Source: CAJXZP01 sp049606935
GTDB lineage: Bacteria; Bacteroidota; Bacteroidia; Flavobacteriales_G; Salibacteraceae
Assembly (NCBI GenBank): GCA_049606935.1
Contig: JBMYWA010000022.1
Location: forward strand, 1 to 29,535
Direction of reading: 5' to 3'
DNA: 29,535 nucleotides
In this document: one piece after another, positions 23,022 to 29,535 of the stretch
Layout: every line of letters begins with the position of its first letter
How positions within the stretch are numbered: the stretch's first letter is position 1
The notes under the pieces: generated by a model
Databases searched by the model: none
The model's input: only the letters and a program-made list of their open reading frames with translations
Told to the model about the DNA's origin: nothing
Translations under genes and position numbers: made by a program

Positions 23022-23926
23022 TGGAAATAAAAAGGGTTTTAGTTACAGGCTCCAATGGCTTTATTGGATCTTTAATTGTAAATCATTTATTAAACCAAAC
23101 CAATGTACAAGTATTCGGAACCTCAAGAGGTAGAAATCGAAATGAGCAGTTAAACCCGAAATTTTATTTAAATCTTAATTTGCTTGATTTACTAGGCCTA
23201 AATTCGTGCTTAGAAAATATTCGACCAAATATTGTGGTACATTGTGCCGCTATTTCACAAGTTGATTTGTGCGAAAAAAACCAAGAATTATGTCGTAATG
23301 TTAATATCGAGGCTACTAAAATAATTTCTAACTATTGTAAGAAGTTTTATGCTAAGATTGTTTTTTTGTCTACCGATTTTGTATTTAATGGCAGTAATAA
23401 ATGGGAAGATGAGGAAAGCCAACCAAACCCTCAAAGCATTTATGCTAAAAGTAAATATGAATGCGAAAAATTTATTCAATGCACTAATTCTAATTGGGTA
23501 ATTATTCGCCCCGTTTTGGTCTATGGTTTTTCGCCAGTAGCTGCTAGGCCAAATATTTTTTCTTGGGTTTACAATTCTGTTGTGAGCGGTATTCAAATAA
23601 ATGTTGTTGATGATCAAATGCGTACGCCTACTTTCGTAGGAGATGTAATTCGTTTGGTAGCACTCAGTATTAATAGTCACCAAATTGGAGTTTATAATTT
23701 GGGAGGCGAAAATGTGATTTCGGTATTTGAATTTGCAATGGAAATTGAAAGGCAGTTAAGGATAGATCACAAATTTGTAGTACCCACAAAATCTGCTCAT
23801 ACTTTGGGAGGTGAATTACGTCCAATTAATTCATGTTTTAAAAATTTAAAGGTAAAAAGAGACTTTAACCTTTGCCCAATTGGAATTACCGAAGGAGTTG
23901 CTAAATCTATCAAAATGATTAAATAA
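23021..23926 (+). CDS. NAD(P)-dependent SDR oxidoreductase, dTDP-4-dehydrorhamnose reductase-like
   Basis: A 301-residue extended short-chain dehydrogenase. It shows the cofactor motif G10-SNG13-FIG16 (VLVTGSNGFIG), the IVVHCAAISQVDLCE strand, the catalytic S117-T-D (FLSTDFVFNG) and Y141-AKSK145. It also has RPVLVYG and the RTPTFVGDV and YNLGGENVISV segments of RmlD-like reductases. No other rhamnose or nucleotide-sugar gene is near, so the substrate is unknown. Its bond to the K+ channel gene (one-base TAATG overlap) suggests co-expression but not a shared pathway. It is the last gene of the overlapping cluster that starts with DUF2851. Only a weak AT-rich hairpin follows. Confidence 0.85.
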   Translation: MEIKRVLVTGSNGFIGSLIVNHLLNQTNVQVFGTSRGRNRNEQLNPKFYLNLNLLDLLGLNSCLENIRPNIVVHCAAISQVDLCEKNQELCRNVNIEATKIISNYCKKFYAKIVFLSTDFVFNGSNKWEDEESQPNPQSIYAKSKYECEKFIQCTNSNWVIIRPVLVYGFSPVAARPNIFSWVYNSVVSGIQINVVDDQMRTPTFVGDVIRLVALSINSHQIGVYNLGGENVISVFEFAMEIERQLRIDHKFVVPTKSAHTLGGELRPINSCFKNLKVKRDFNLCPIGITEGVAKSIKMIK

Positions 23927-23980
23927 CTATACAAGATATAGAACTTTTTAAAATTCAATTAAACTTTTGGTATAGATAAT

Positions 23981-23988
23981 TATATTTG
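23981..23988 (+). promoter_or_regulatory. Putative -7 box for the AGCS symporter
   Basis: TATATTTG matches TAnnTTTG exactly, 18 bases before the ATG. The -33 region has TTA instead of TTG at a 19-base spacing. It marks a new transcription unit after the SDR gene. Confidence 0.5.
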
Positions 23989-24005
23989 AGAAAAATAAAA
24001 TTTAC

Positions 24006-25535
24006 ATGAAGAAATTATCGTTAACATTATCTCTTTTGATGATTCAATTACCTCTTTTATGGAGTCAAGAAGTTAAAGTGGTTACATCAGGAAATATTGG
24101 AGATTCTATTGATGCACTTTTTGCACCCATAGTTGATTTCTTAGCGATGTTTTTTTTCGCAGACCCATTAAAATTACTAGGAATTAACATCGAAGCAGAT
24201 GTACCTTTTATTGTGGTGTGGCTAATTTTTGGGGCTATCTTTTTTACCCTAAAAATGAACTTTATCAATTTTAGAGGTTTCAAGCATGCCTTTCAATTGG
24301 TTCAAGGAAAATTTGACGACCCAAATGATAAGGGTGAAGTGTCCCATTTTCAGGCGTTAACCACCGCTCTTTCGGCAACGGTAGGGTTAGGGAATATAGC
24401 AAGCGTTGCTGTGGCAATTACCATTGGAGGGCCAGGAGCAACATTCTGGATGATTATTGCGGGCTTGTTAGGAATGTCTACCAAATTTACGGAATGTACT
24501 TTAGGTGTGAAGTATAGAGATATTCATGAGGACGGATCTATTTCTGGCGGACCAATGTATTACCTTACAAAAGGATTAAGAAAACGAAATTTAGCAGATC
24601 TGGGGAAAGCGCTAGCAGTTTTGTTTGCTGTTCTAGCCGTATTAGCATCTTTTGGTGGTGGAAATATGTTCCAATCAAATCAAGCGTTTGTGCAAATGGC
24701 CGGGCAATTCACGTTTTTAGAAGGACAAGGATTTTGGTTTGGTGTAGGAATGGCTCTATTGGTTGGTGTAGTTATTATTGGCGGGATTCAATCAATTGCT
24801 AAGGTTACAGAAAAAATTGTTCCTTTCATGGCAGGTTTATATGTGTTTTCGGCTTTAATTATTTTAGGTATTAACTACGATAAAATTTTTGATGCCTTTT
24901 CATTAATATTTTCCGGAGCATTTTCGCCAGAATCTATTGGCGGTGGATTTATTGGAGTTTTAATGACCGGGTTTAAAAGAGCATCTTTCTCAAATGAAGC
25001 GGGGGTAGGATCTGCTGCCATTGCACATTCTGCGGTAAAGACTCAGGAGCCAGTAAGCGAAGGCTTTGTAGCGCTACTTGAACCATTTATTGATACAGTT
25101 GTTATTTGCACTATGACAGCTTTGGTAATTGTTATTACTGGTGAGTACCAACATGGAGGTCTAGAGGGAGCCCAACTAACTTCTAAAGCCTTTGAAAGTG
25201 CCTTTTCTTGGTTTCCTTTAGTACTGGCAGGAGCTGTGTTTTTGTTCGCTTTTTCTACTATGATTTCATGGTCGTATTACGGATTAAAAGCATGGACTTA
25301 TTTATTCGGAGAGGAAAAATTAGCCGAAAATATTTACAAGCTTGTATTCCTGATATTTGTAATAATTGGTTCGTCTTCTTCCATGAATTCCGTAATTACC
25401 TTTTCAGATATGATGATTTTAGCAATGGCTTTCCCTAACATTATTGGATTGCTAATTATGTCTAATGAAGTTAAAGCCGATTTGAATGAGTATATGTACC
25501 GTGTAAAAACCGGTGTTATTAAAAAATTTAAATAA
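24006..25535 (+). CDS. Sodium:alanine (amino acid) symporter, AGCS family
   Basis: A 509-residue inner-membrane carrier that takes up alanine, glycine or related amino acids with Na+. The family signature is clear: TVGLGNIASVAVAITIGGPG (near 125-145), FWMIIAGLLGMSTKFTECTLGVKYRD, GGPMYYLTKGLRKR and SFSNEAGVGSAAIAHSA. About ten or eleven hydrophobic helices follow the first. The N-terminus (MKKLSLTLSLLMIQLPLLWSQEV) looks like a cleavable signal peptide ahead of the usual first helix (about 40-75), which is an addition compared with E. coli-type AGCS proteins. It is monocistronic with its own terminator. Confidence 0.94.
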   Translation: MKKLSLTLSLLMIQLPLLWSQEVKVVTSGNIGDSIDALFAPIVDFLAMFFFADPLKLLGINIEADVPFIVVWLIFGAIFFTLKMNFINFRGFKHAFQLVQGKFDDPNDKGEVSHFQALTTALSATVGLGNIASVAVAITIGGPGATFWMIIAGLLGMSTKFTECTLGVKYRDIHEDGSISGGPMYYLTKGLRKRNLADLGKALAVLFAVLAVLASFGGGNMFQSNQAFVQMAGQFTFLEGQGFWFGVGMALLVGVVIIGGIQSIAKVTEKIVPFMAGLYVFSALIILGINYDKIFDAFSLIFSGAFSPESIGGGFIGVLMTGFKRASFSNEAGVGSAAIAHSAVKTQEPVSEGFVALLEPFIDTVVICTMTALVIVITGEYQHGGLEGAQLTSKAFESAFSWFPLVLAGAVFLFAFSTMISWSYYGLKAWTYLFGEEKLAENIYKLVFLIFVIIGSSSSMNSVITFSDMMILAMAFPNIIGLLIMSNEVKADLNEYMYRVKTGVIKKFK

Positions 25536-25540
25536 TGTAG

Positions 25541-25566
25541 AAGGCTCCAAAATTGGAGCCTTTTTT
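25541..25566 (+). terminator. Intrinsic terminator of the AGCS gene
   Basis: AAGGCTCC (25541-25548), loop AAAATT and GGAGCCTT (25555-25562) form a perfect 8-bp stem with six Ts (25561-25566), six bases after the stop codon. Confidence 0.88.
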
Positions 25567-25656
25567 ATGTGTGATGATTTTTCCTTACCTTGGTTGACTT
25601 AATTTGTGTTGGTTAACCGTAGACTCCCAATTCCTTCACTTTTTACTACAACTGTC

Positions 25657-26640
25657 ATGAAAGGAGAATGGAAAGATTTATTTGCTTTTAATAAAAGAGA
25701 AAGAAATGGAATAATTGTTTTAATAACCCTAATAATACTGCTACTAATATTTCAGTTATGCATTCCTCTTATGATGCCAGATCCTATTGTCCCAAATTCT
25801 AAAGAATTAGATAGCTATATTCTGGCCCTAAAAAAGGACTCTATTGAAAGAGAAGCTTTGAAGAAAGAGAAAACCAAAAGATGGAAAAAAGACACCAATT
25901 ACTTTAAAAGCCGGTATTATTCAAAGAACAACTCTTCCAAGAATAAGGTGGGAAAACCCAACCCAATAAAAATTTGGAACCCGGTTAAATTCAACCCTAA
26001 TCTTATAGGTATTGAAACTTGGTTGAAATTCAGCTTAACTGAAAAGCAAGCAATGTCAATTGAAAATTACAAATTAAAGGGCGGCCAATTTAGAGTAAAA
26101 AGTGATGTAAAAAAGATGTATGTAATTAGCGATAGTTTATTCGCGCAAATGAAGCGCTATATTGAATTACCAGATTCAGTTATCAAATCTAACAAATCTG
26201 TGGAAACCAGGAATTCAAAGAGTTTCAGACCAACTCAGAAACCCCTTTCCATTGAAATTAATAGTGCCGATACTACAGAATTAAAGACATTAAAAGGAAT
26301 AGGAAGCTATTATGCAAATAGAATAGTAAAATATAGAGTAGCTCTTGGGGGTTATCAATCTGTAGAACAACTCTATGAAATTGAACGAATGCGGGAATCT
26401 ACTGTCCAAAAAATCACCCCATTTATTTATGTGGACACCAATCAAATTGTTAAAATAAAAATCAATTCAGCCACTGCCACAGAGATGGTTAAGCATCCAT
26501 ATATTACATGGAATATGGCAATTAATATTCATGATTATAGGGCTTTCAAAAAAAAATATAAATCCGTTCATGAACTAGTGGAATTGGGTTTGCTCAATGA
26601 GGAAATATATAGTAAACTTGCGGTTTACTTGGAGTTATAA
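25657..26640 (+). CDS. Membrane-anchored helix-hairpin-helix protein (ComEA-like repeats)
   Basis: A 327-residue protein with one N-terminal membrane helix (about 19-40, IIVLITLIILLLIFQL), a basic linker (about 55-100), and three helix-hairpin-helix units. Unit 1, about 105-170: FNPNLIGIETWLKFSLTEKQ and YKLKGGQFRVKSDVKKM. Unit 2, about 199-262: EINSADTTELKTLKGIG and YRVALGGYQSVEQLYEI, the best ComEA match. Unit 3, about 267-327: KINSATATEMVKHPYITWN. Such units bind the DNA backbone without sequence preference, so DNA binding near the membrane, as in natural uptake, is plausible but unproven. No comEC or other competence gene is near. The ATG at 25657 is used because an in-frame GTG at 25606 adds residues that do not fit a membrane anchor. 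Confidence 0.83.
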   Translation: MKGEWKDLFAFNKRERNGIIVLITLIILLLIFQLCIPLMMPDPIVPNSKELDSYILALKKDSIEREALKKEKTKRWKKDTNYFKSRYYSKNNSSKNKVGKPNPIKIWNPVKFNPNLIGIETWLKFSLTEKQAMSIENYKLKGGQFRVKSDVKKMYVISDSLFAQMKRYIELPDSVIKSNKSVETRNSKSFRPTQKPLSIEINSADTTELKTLKGIGSYYANRIVKYRVALGGYQSVEQLYEIERMRESTVQKITPFIYVDTNQIVKIKINSATATEMVKHPYITWNMAINIHDYRAFKKKYKSVHELVELGLLNEEIYSKLAVYLEL

Positions 26641-26660
26641 GTATTCACACCATAATTTTA
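26629..26660 (+). promoter_or_regulatory. Possible promoter of the acyl-CoA dehydrogenase gene
   Basis: TTG (26629-26631), 21 bases and TAATTTTA (26653-26660) match the consensus except for the last base. It overlaps the end of the helix-hairpin-helix gene, and the ATG at 26666 comes almost directly after it, so the mRNA would be nearly leaderless. Confidence 0.35.
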
Positions 26661-26665
26661 TTGAA

Positions 26666-27805
26666 ATGAATTTTGAACAGACTGAAAATCAGGAAATGAT
26701 CTCTCAAATGGTTAGAGACTTTGCAGAAAAAGAAATCAGGCCTAATATTATGAAATGGGATGAGGCTCAAACCTTTCCTGTTGAATTATTTAAAAAACTT
26801 GGAGACCTAGGTTTAATGGGAGTATTGGTTCCAACCAAATATGGAGGATCTGGTTTTGGGTATCAGGAATATGTAACGGTTGTTGAGGAAATTTCGAAAG
26901 TTGATGGTTCAATTGGATTATCTGTCGCTGCTCATAATTCTTTGTGCACGGGTCATATTTTGCAATTTGGAAATGAAGAGCAAAAGAAAAAATACCTACC
27001 TAAACTAGCTACGGCTGAGTTTATTGGAGCTTGGGGTTTAACAGAACAAGGTTCTGGCTCAGATGCTGGAGGAATGGCTACAGTAGGTGTGCAAGATGGA
27101 GATTATTGGGTGATTAACGGAGCGAAAAACTTCATAACTCATGGAATTTCTGGAGATGTTGCTGTGGTGATTGTTAGAACTGGAGAAAAAGGAGCTTCTG
27201 ATGGAACTACCGCTTTTATTATTGATAAAGGAACAGAAGGTTTTAAAGGAGGTGCTAAAGAAAATAAATTAGGAATGCGTGCCTCCGAAACGTCTGCTTT
27301 GTTTTTTGATAACGTAAGAGTTCATAAAGATCAAATTCTTGGAAATGTTGGAGAAGGTTTTAAGCAAGCATTAAAAGTTTTGGATGGCGGTAGAATTTCT
27401 ATTGCCGCATTAGGTGTAGGAATTGCTATGGGAGCCTATGAAGCCTCAATTAAATACGCCAAAGAACGGGAGCAATTTGGAAAACCTATTGCTTCGTTTC
27501 AAGCTATTTCGTTTAAATTAGCAGAAATGGCTACTAAAATTGAGGCGGCTCATTTGCTTACCATGCATAGCGCTGATTTAAAAGAAAGAAAACAAATTAT
27601 GACAAAAGAGGGAGCAATGGCAAAGTTGTATTCTTCCGAAATTGCAGTAGAAATCTCCAATGAGGCAGTGCAAGTTCATGGTGGATATGGGTACACCAAA
27701 GACTACCCTGTAGAAAAGTTTTATAGAGATAGTAAGTTGTGTACTATTGGAGAAGGAACCTCCGAAATACAAAAGTTAGTAATTTCTCGACAAATAATTA
27801 AATAA
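26666..27805 (+). CDS. Acyl-CoA dehydrogenase
   Basis: A 379-residue FAD flavoenzyme that makes the first double bond in fatty-acid or branched-chain acyl-CoA breakdown, passing electrons to ETF. Domains in order are an N-terminal helical domain (to about 115), a beta domain with GAWGLTEQGSGSDAGGM and INGAKNFITHG, and a C-terminal helical domain with YAKEREQFGKPIASFQAI and QVHGGYGYTKDYPVEKFYRD. The catalytic base is E363 in IGEGTSEIQ. The length is that of short/medium-chain enzymes (about 380); exact chain preference cannot be read. The ATG at 26666 (MNFEQTENQEM) is the family start; a longer in-frame start at 26597 lies inside the previous gene. It sits alone, without other beta-oxidation genes. 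Confidence 0.94.
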   Translation: MNFEQTENQEMISQMVRDFAEKEIRPNIMKWDEAQTFPVELFKKLGDLGLMGVLVPTKYGGSGFGYQEYVTVVEEISKVDGSIGLSVAAHNSLCTGHILQFGNEEQKKKYLPKLATAEFIGAWGLTEQGSGSDAGGMATVGVQDGDYWVINGAKNFITHGISGDVAVVIVRTGEKGASDGTTAFIIDKGTEGFKGGAKENKLGMRASETSALFFDNVRVHKDQILGNVGEGFKQALKVLDGGRISIAALGVGIAMGAYEASIKYAKEREQFGKPIASFQAISFKLAEMATKIEAAHLLTMHSADLKERKQIMTKEGAMAKLYSSEIAVEISNEAVQVHGGYGYTKDYPVEKFYRDSKLCTIGEGTSEIQKLVISRQIIK

Positions 27806-27807
27806 AG

Positions 27808-27838
27808 TTTGGTATAAAGGAATATCGCATTACCTTTG
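27808..27838 (+). promoter_or_regulatory. Promoter of rpsU
   Basis: TTTG (27808-27811), 19 bases and TACCTTTG (27831-27838) are an ideal match to the Bacteroidota consensus, starting three bases after the acyl-CoA dehydrogenase stop. The leader to the ATG at 27861 would be about 15 bases. Confidence 0.82.
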
Positions 27839-27860
27839 CCGCCCTTAAAAAGAAACAAGC

Positions 27861-28052
27861 ATGTTAATTGTACCTGTAAAAGATGGAGAGCCAATAGAAA
27901 GAGCTCTAAAAAAATTCAAGAAGAAATTCGAACGCACTGGTGTTATGAAAGAAATGCGTGCAAGAAAAAAATATATAAAGCCAACGGTTAGAAAGCGTGA
28001 AGAAAAACTACGTGCTATTTACCGTGAGCAATACTTGAACAATTTAGATTAA
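27861..28052 (+). CDS. rpsU: 30S ribosomal protein S21
   Basis: A 63-residue basic protein of the small subunit platform. The protein begins MLIVPVKDGEPIERALKKFK and continues KKFERTGVMKEMRARKKYIKP, matching bS21, including the N-terminal VKxGEPIExALKRFKR signature. The long Arg/Lys-rich helix typical of the family is present and the C-terminus (EQYLNNLD) is slightly acidic. In Bacteroidota, work on the ribosome linked bS21 and the anti-Shine-Dalgarno end of 16S rRNA to occlusion of Shine-Dalgarno pairing, which fits the absence of such sites here. It has its own promoter and terminator before xerC. Confidence 0.96.
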   Translation: MLIVPVKDGEPIERALKKFKKKFERTGVMKEMRARKKYIKPTVRKREEKLRAIYREQYLNNLD

Positions 28053-28081
28053 TTCTAAATTTTCTTGTAATATTTTAAGGG

Positions 28082-28116
28082 AATCCTGCGATTTTTATCG
28101 TGGGATTTTTTATTTT
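28082..28116 (+). terminator. Intrinsic terminator of rpsU
   Basis: AATCCTGCGAT (28082-28092), loop TTTT and ATCGTGGGATT (28097-28107) form an 11-bp stem with two G-U pairs, running into TTTTTTATTTTTA (28106-28118). Confidence 0.82.
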
Positions 28117-28143
28117 TATACACTTACATAAGAGCCGTTGTGC

Positions 28144-29025
28144 ATGTATAGAGATGAATTCCAAAAATATTTGCAGTCAGAAAAAAGGTTTTCTAACCAT
28201 ACGGTTAAAGCTTACATTACTGATTTAAATCAATTTTCGAATTTTATTATCGATAATGGTTTCAGCTCCAGTATCATGGATGTTGGTCATAAGGATATTA
28301 GATCTTGGTTAGTTTCGCTAGTTAACGAGTCGAATATTTCATCTAACTCCATAAATCGAAAATTATCTTCCTTAAAAACTTACTTTAGGTTTTTGCAGTT
28401 AACCCAAGTGTTGAGTGTAAATCCAACCGTAAAAGTGGTTGCTCCTAAAATGAGCAAGAAACTTCCTGAATTTGTAGATCAGTCCTCTATGAATAAGCTT
28501 TTAAATGTAGGTGTATTTGAAGAGGGGTTTGAAGGAGAAAGAAACCAATTAATAATCGAATTGCTTTATCAAACAGGTATTAGACTCTCTGAGTTAATCG
28601 GAATTTCAATTGATGATATTCAAGAGCTAAGTAAAACGGTAAAAGTTTTAGGAAAAAGAAATAAGCAAAGATTAGTGCCCTTAAATGCAGAAATTATTAA
28701 ACTTTGTGTTTCCTATTTGAAACATCGAAATGAAATAGATGTTAGTTGTGATAGTTTAATTGTTACAAAAAAAGGTAAAAAGGCTTATCCAAAAATGATT
28801 TACAATATAGTAAATTCGTATTTAGCAAAAGTATCTACTATAAGTAAGAAAAGTCCTCATGTACTTAGGCACACATTTGCAACGCATATGCTAAATAATG
28901 GGGCCGATTTAAATACAATAAAAGAGCTCCTGGGACATGCAAATCTATCAGCTACCCAAATTTATACGCATAACTCCTTTGAGAAATTAAAAACAATCTA
29001 TAATCAGGCTCATCCTAGAGCTTAA
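28144..29025 (+). CDS. xerC: Tyrosine recombinase XerC-like
   Basis: A 293-residue site-specific recombinase expected to resolve chromosome dimers at dif with a Xer partner. It has an N-terminal SAM-like core-binding domain (about 3-85, FSNHTVKAYITDLNQFSNF) and a catalytic domain (about 105-290). The six active-site residues are all present: R147 (QTGIRLSEL), K171 (LGKRNKQRLVPL), H239 and R242 (HVLRHTFATHM), H265 (LLGHANLSATQIYTH) and Y274. The length and motifs are those of housekeeping XerC/D, and I see no att site or cargo genes. Which of the two Xer proteins it is cannot be proved; the rpsU-xer-hpf order is, as I recall, usual for Bacteroidota. The ATG at 28144 is used rather than a TTG six bases earlier. 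Confidence 0.9.
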   Translation: MYRDEFQKYLQSEKRFSNHTVKAYITDLNQFSNFIIDNGFSSSIMDVGHKDIRSWLVSLVNESNISSNSINRKLSSLKTYFRFLQLTQVLSVNPTVKVVAPKMSKKLPEFVDQSSMNKLLNVGVFEEGFEGERNQLIIELLYQTGIRLSELIGISIDDIQELSKTVKVLGKRNKQRLVPLNAEIIKLCVSYLKHRNEIDVSCDSLIVTKKGKKAYPKMIYNIVNSYLAKVSTISKKSPHVLRHTFATHMLNNGADLNTIKELLGHANLSATQIYTHNSFEKLKTIYNQAHPRA

Positions 29026-29039
29026 AATCTAAAAAATAT

Positions 29040-29339
29040 ATGAAGTTAAATATTCAATCAATAAGATTCGATGCGGATCAAAAATTACTTGATTTAATAC
29101 AAGTGAAAGCTGATAAATTAGAAAAATATTTCGATAGAATTGTGTCAGGAGAAGTGTTTTTGCGTTTAGAGAAATCTGAAAACCGTGAAAATAAGCTAGT
29201 TGAAATTAAGCTTGAGGTGCCAGGAAATGATCTTTTTGCAAGCAAAAAAGCCGCTTCCTTTGAAGAAGCGGTTGATGAGGCTTTAGAAGCCTTAAGAAGG
29301 CAAGTAAAAAAATTAAAAGAGAAGATGGCTGAAAGATAA
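29040..29339 (+). CDS. hpf: Ribosome hibernation promoting factor (short HPF/RaiA family)
   Basis: A 99-residue protein that binds the decoding region of idle 30S subunits and silences or stores ribosomes in slow growth. It has the family's beta-alpha-beta-beta-beta-alpha layout: KLNIQSIRFDADQKLLDLI, the charged helix VKADKLEKYFDRI, VEIKLEVPGNDLFASKKA, and the C-terminal helix SFEEAVDEALEALRRQVKKL ending in basic residues. The length is that of the short form without the dimerising C-terminal domain. It begins 14 bases after xerC and is probably read from the xerC transcript. No terminator is obvious before the tRNA promoter. Confidence 0.94.
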   Translation: MKLNIQSIRFDADQKLLDLIQVKADKLEKYFDRIVSGEVFLRLEKSENRENKLVEIKLEVPGNDLFASKKAASFEEAVDEALEALRRQVKKLKEKMAER

Positions 29340-29393
29340 ATAGCCTGATTTTTAAGGGATAAAAAACTTTTTTAAAAAAAGTGCAAATTGTTG

Positions 29394-29424
29394 TTTGGAG
29401 AATCGCATTTCTTTTCTACATTTG
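29394..29424 (+). promoter_or_regulatory. Promoter of the tRNA operon
   Basis: TTTG (29394-29397), 19 bases and TACATTTG (29417-29424) are an ideal Bacteroidota promoter, about 60 bases before tRNA-Thr. It probably drives the tRNA cluster and whatever follows beyond the window. Confidence 0.8.
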
Positions 29425-29485
29425 CATTCCTTTTCAAAGGAGGTGTTGTAAAAACAATCACTAACAGAGATTAGGTTAAAGTTTT

Positions 29486-29535
29486 GCCGATGTAGCTCAG
29501 CTGGCTAGAGCAGCTGATTTGTAATCAGCAGGTCG
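29486..29535 (+). tRNA. tRNA-Thr (anticodon UGU), 3' end cut by window edge
   Basis: The 5' acceptor strand GCCGATG (29486-29492), a D arm with stem GCTC/GAGC (29495-29511), and an anticodon stem GCTGA/TCAGC around the loop TTTGTAA (29518-29524) are visible. The anticodon is TGT (29520-29522), reading ACA and other Thr codons. The T arm and acceptor 3' strand lie beyond the right edge. In Bacteroidota, tRNA-Thr often opens a tRNA cluster ahead of tuf-secE-nusG. Confidence 0.93.

Noticed and set aside
23927..23950. Terminator CTATA-caaga-TATAG after the SDR gene
   Set aside because: Only a 5-bp AT-rich stem with a gap before the T-run; too weak to call.
28144..29025. Tyrosine recombinase as integrase of a mobile element near a tRNA
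   Set aside because: Its length and motifs are those of housekeeping Xer proteins, there is no cargo, excisionase or repeated tRNA end, and the flanking genes are core translation genes.
29251..29271. Hairpin CCGCTTC / GAAGCGG inside hpf
   Set aside because: It lies within well-conserved coding sequence (KAASFEEAVDEA), has a 7-base loop and no T-tract; likely a by-product of codon use.
29360..29383. A/T-tract inverted repeat (ACTTTTTT-AAAAAAGT) after hpf as a terminator
   Set aside because: The two arms abut with no room for a loop and no G-C clamp; not convincing as a terminator.
1..29535. CRISPR arrays, insertion sequences, prophage, integrons or toxin-antitoxin pairs
   Set aside because: No spaced direct repeats, transposase, phage structural or toxin-antitoxin reading frames were seen on either strand.

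Overview
The window reads as ordinary chromosomal core sequence from a low-GC member of the Bacteroidota, most likely a Flavobacteriales-type bacterium. The evidence is a TonB-dependent receptor with a carboxypeptidase-regulatory domain, a subtilase with a type A sorting domain of the type IX secretion system (T9SS), a PorE-like OmpA protein, a fused SecDF, a type III glutamine synthetase, the long Bacteroidota form of PurM, and Bacteroidota-only families of the DUF5606 and DUF2851 kind. Many genes are preceded by the phylum's promoter signature (TTG, 19-21 bases, TAnnTTTG) and lack Shine-Dalgarno sequences. I found no IS element, prophage, CRISPR array, integron or restriction system, and no stretch over 300 bases without a gene.

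Layout. Bases 1-3816 are on the minus strand: the start of pyrG (cut by the window edge), a TonB-dependent receptor, and holA. From 3906 almost everything is on the plus strand. First comes a small HsdR-N-like nuclease-fold protein overlapping a secreted subtilase, then a DUF5606 protein. A minus-strand DCC-family thiol-disulfide protein converges on the DUF5606 gene. Next are secDF; a tatA-like gene with a Na+/Ca2+ exchanger; glutamine synthetase III; and the PorE-like protein. These are followed by a purM-prfA-pyrF run, then a tightly packed group (DUF2851, PspC, TrkA-type K+ channel, SDR reductase), an AGCS sodium:amino-acid symporter, a membrane-anchored helix-hairpin-helix protein and an acyl-CoA dehydrogenase. 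The window ends in the translation neighbourhood rpsU, xerC, hpf, tRNA-Thr(UGU). From knowledge of the phylum I expect more tRNAs and tuf-secE-nusG just beyond the right edge.

How the genes fit together. There are three themes: nucleotide synthesis and translation (pyrG, purM, pyrF, prfA, rpsU, hpf, tRNA); envelope and secretion (receptor, SecDF, TatA-like, PorE-like, T9SS-sorted subtilase, PspC); and ion or nitrogen handling (CaCA exchanger, K+ channel, AGCS symporter, GSIII). Intrinsic terminators separate most units.

The best candidates for something undescribed are modest. One is a perfect palindrome with an extra half-site inside the receptor promoter. Another is a long imperfect hairpin just before the DUF2851 gene. 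A third is a terminator-like hairpin buried antisense in the DCC gene. The last two are the DUF2851-PspC-channel-reductase overlap cluster, in which DUF2851 shows a PD...ExH pattern resembling PD-(D/E)XK nucleases, and the coupling of an HsdR-N-like protein to an exported protease. Several gene starts were moved downstream of the longest possible reading frame because a promoter or signal peptide fixes the true start.
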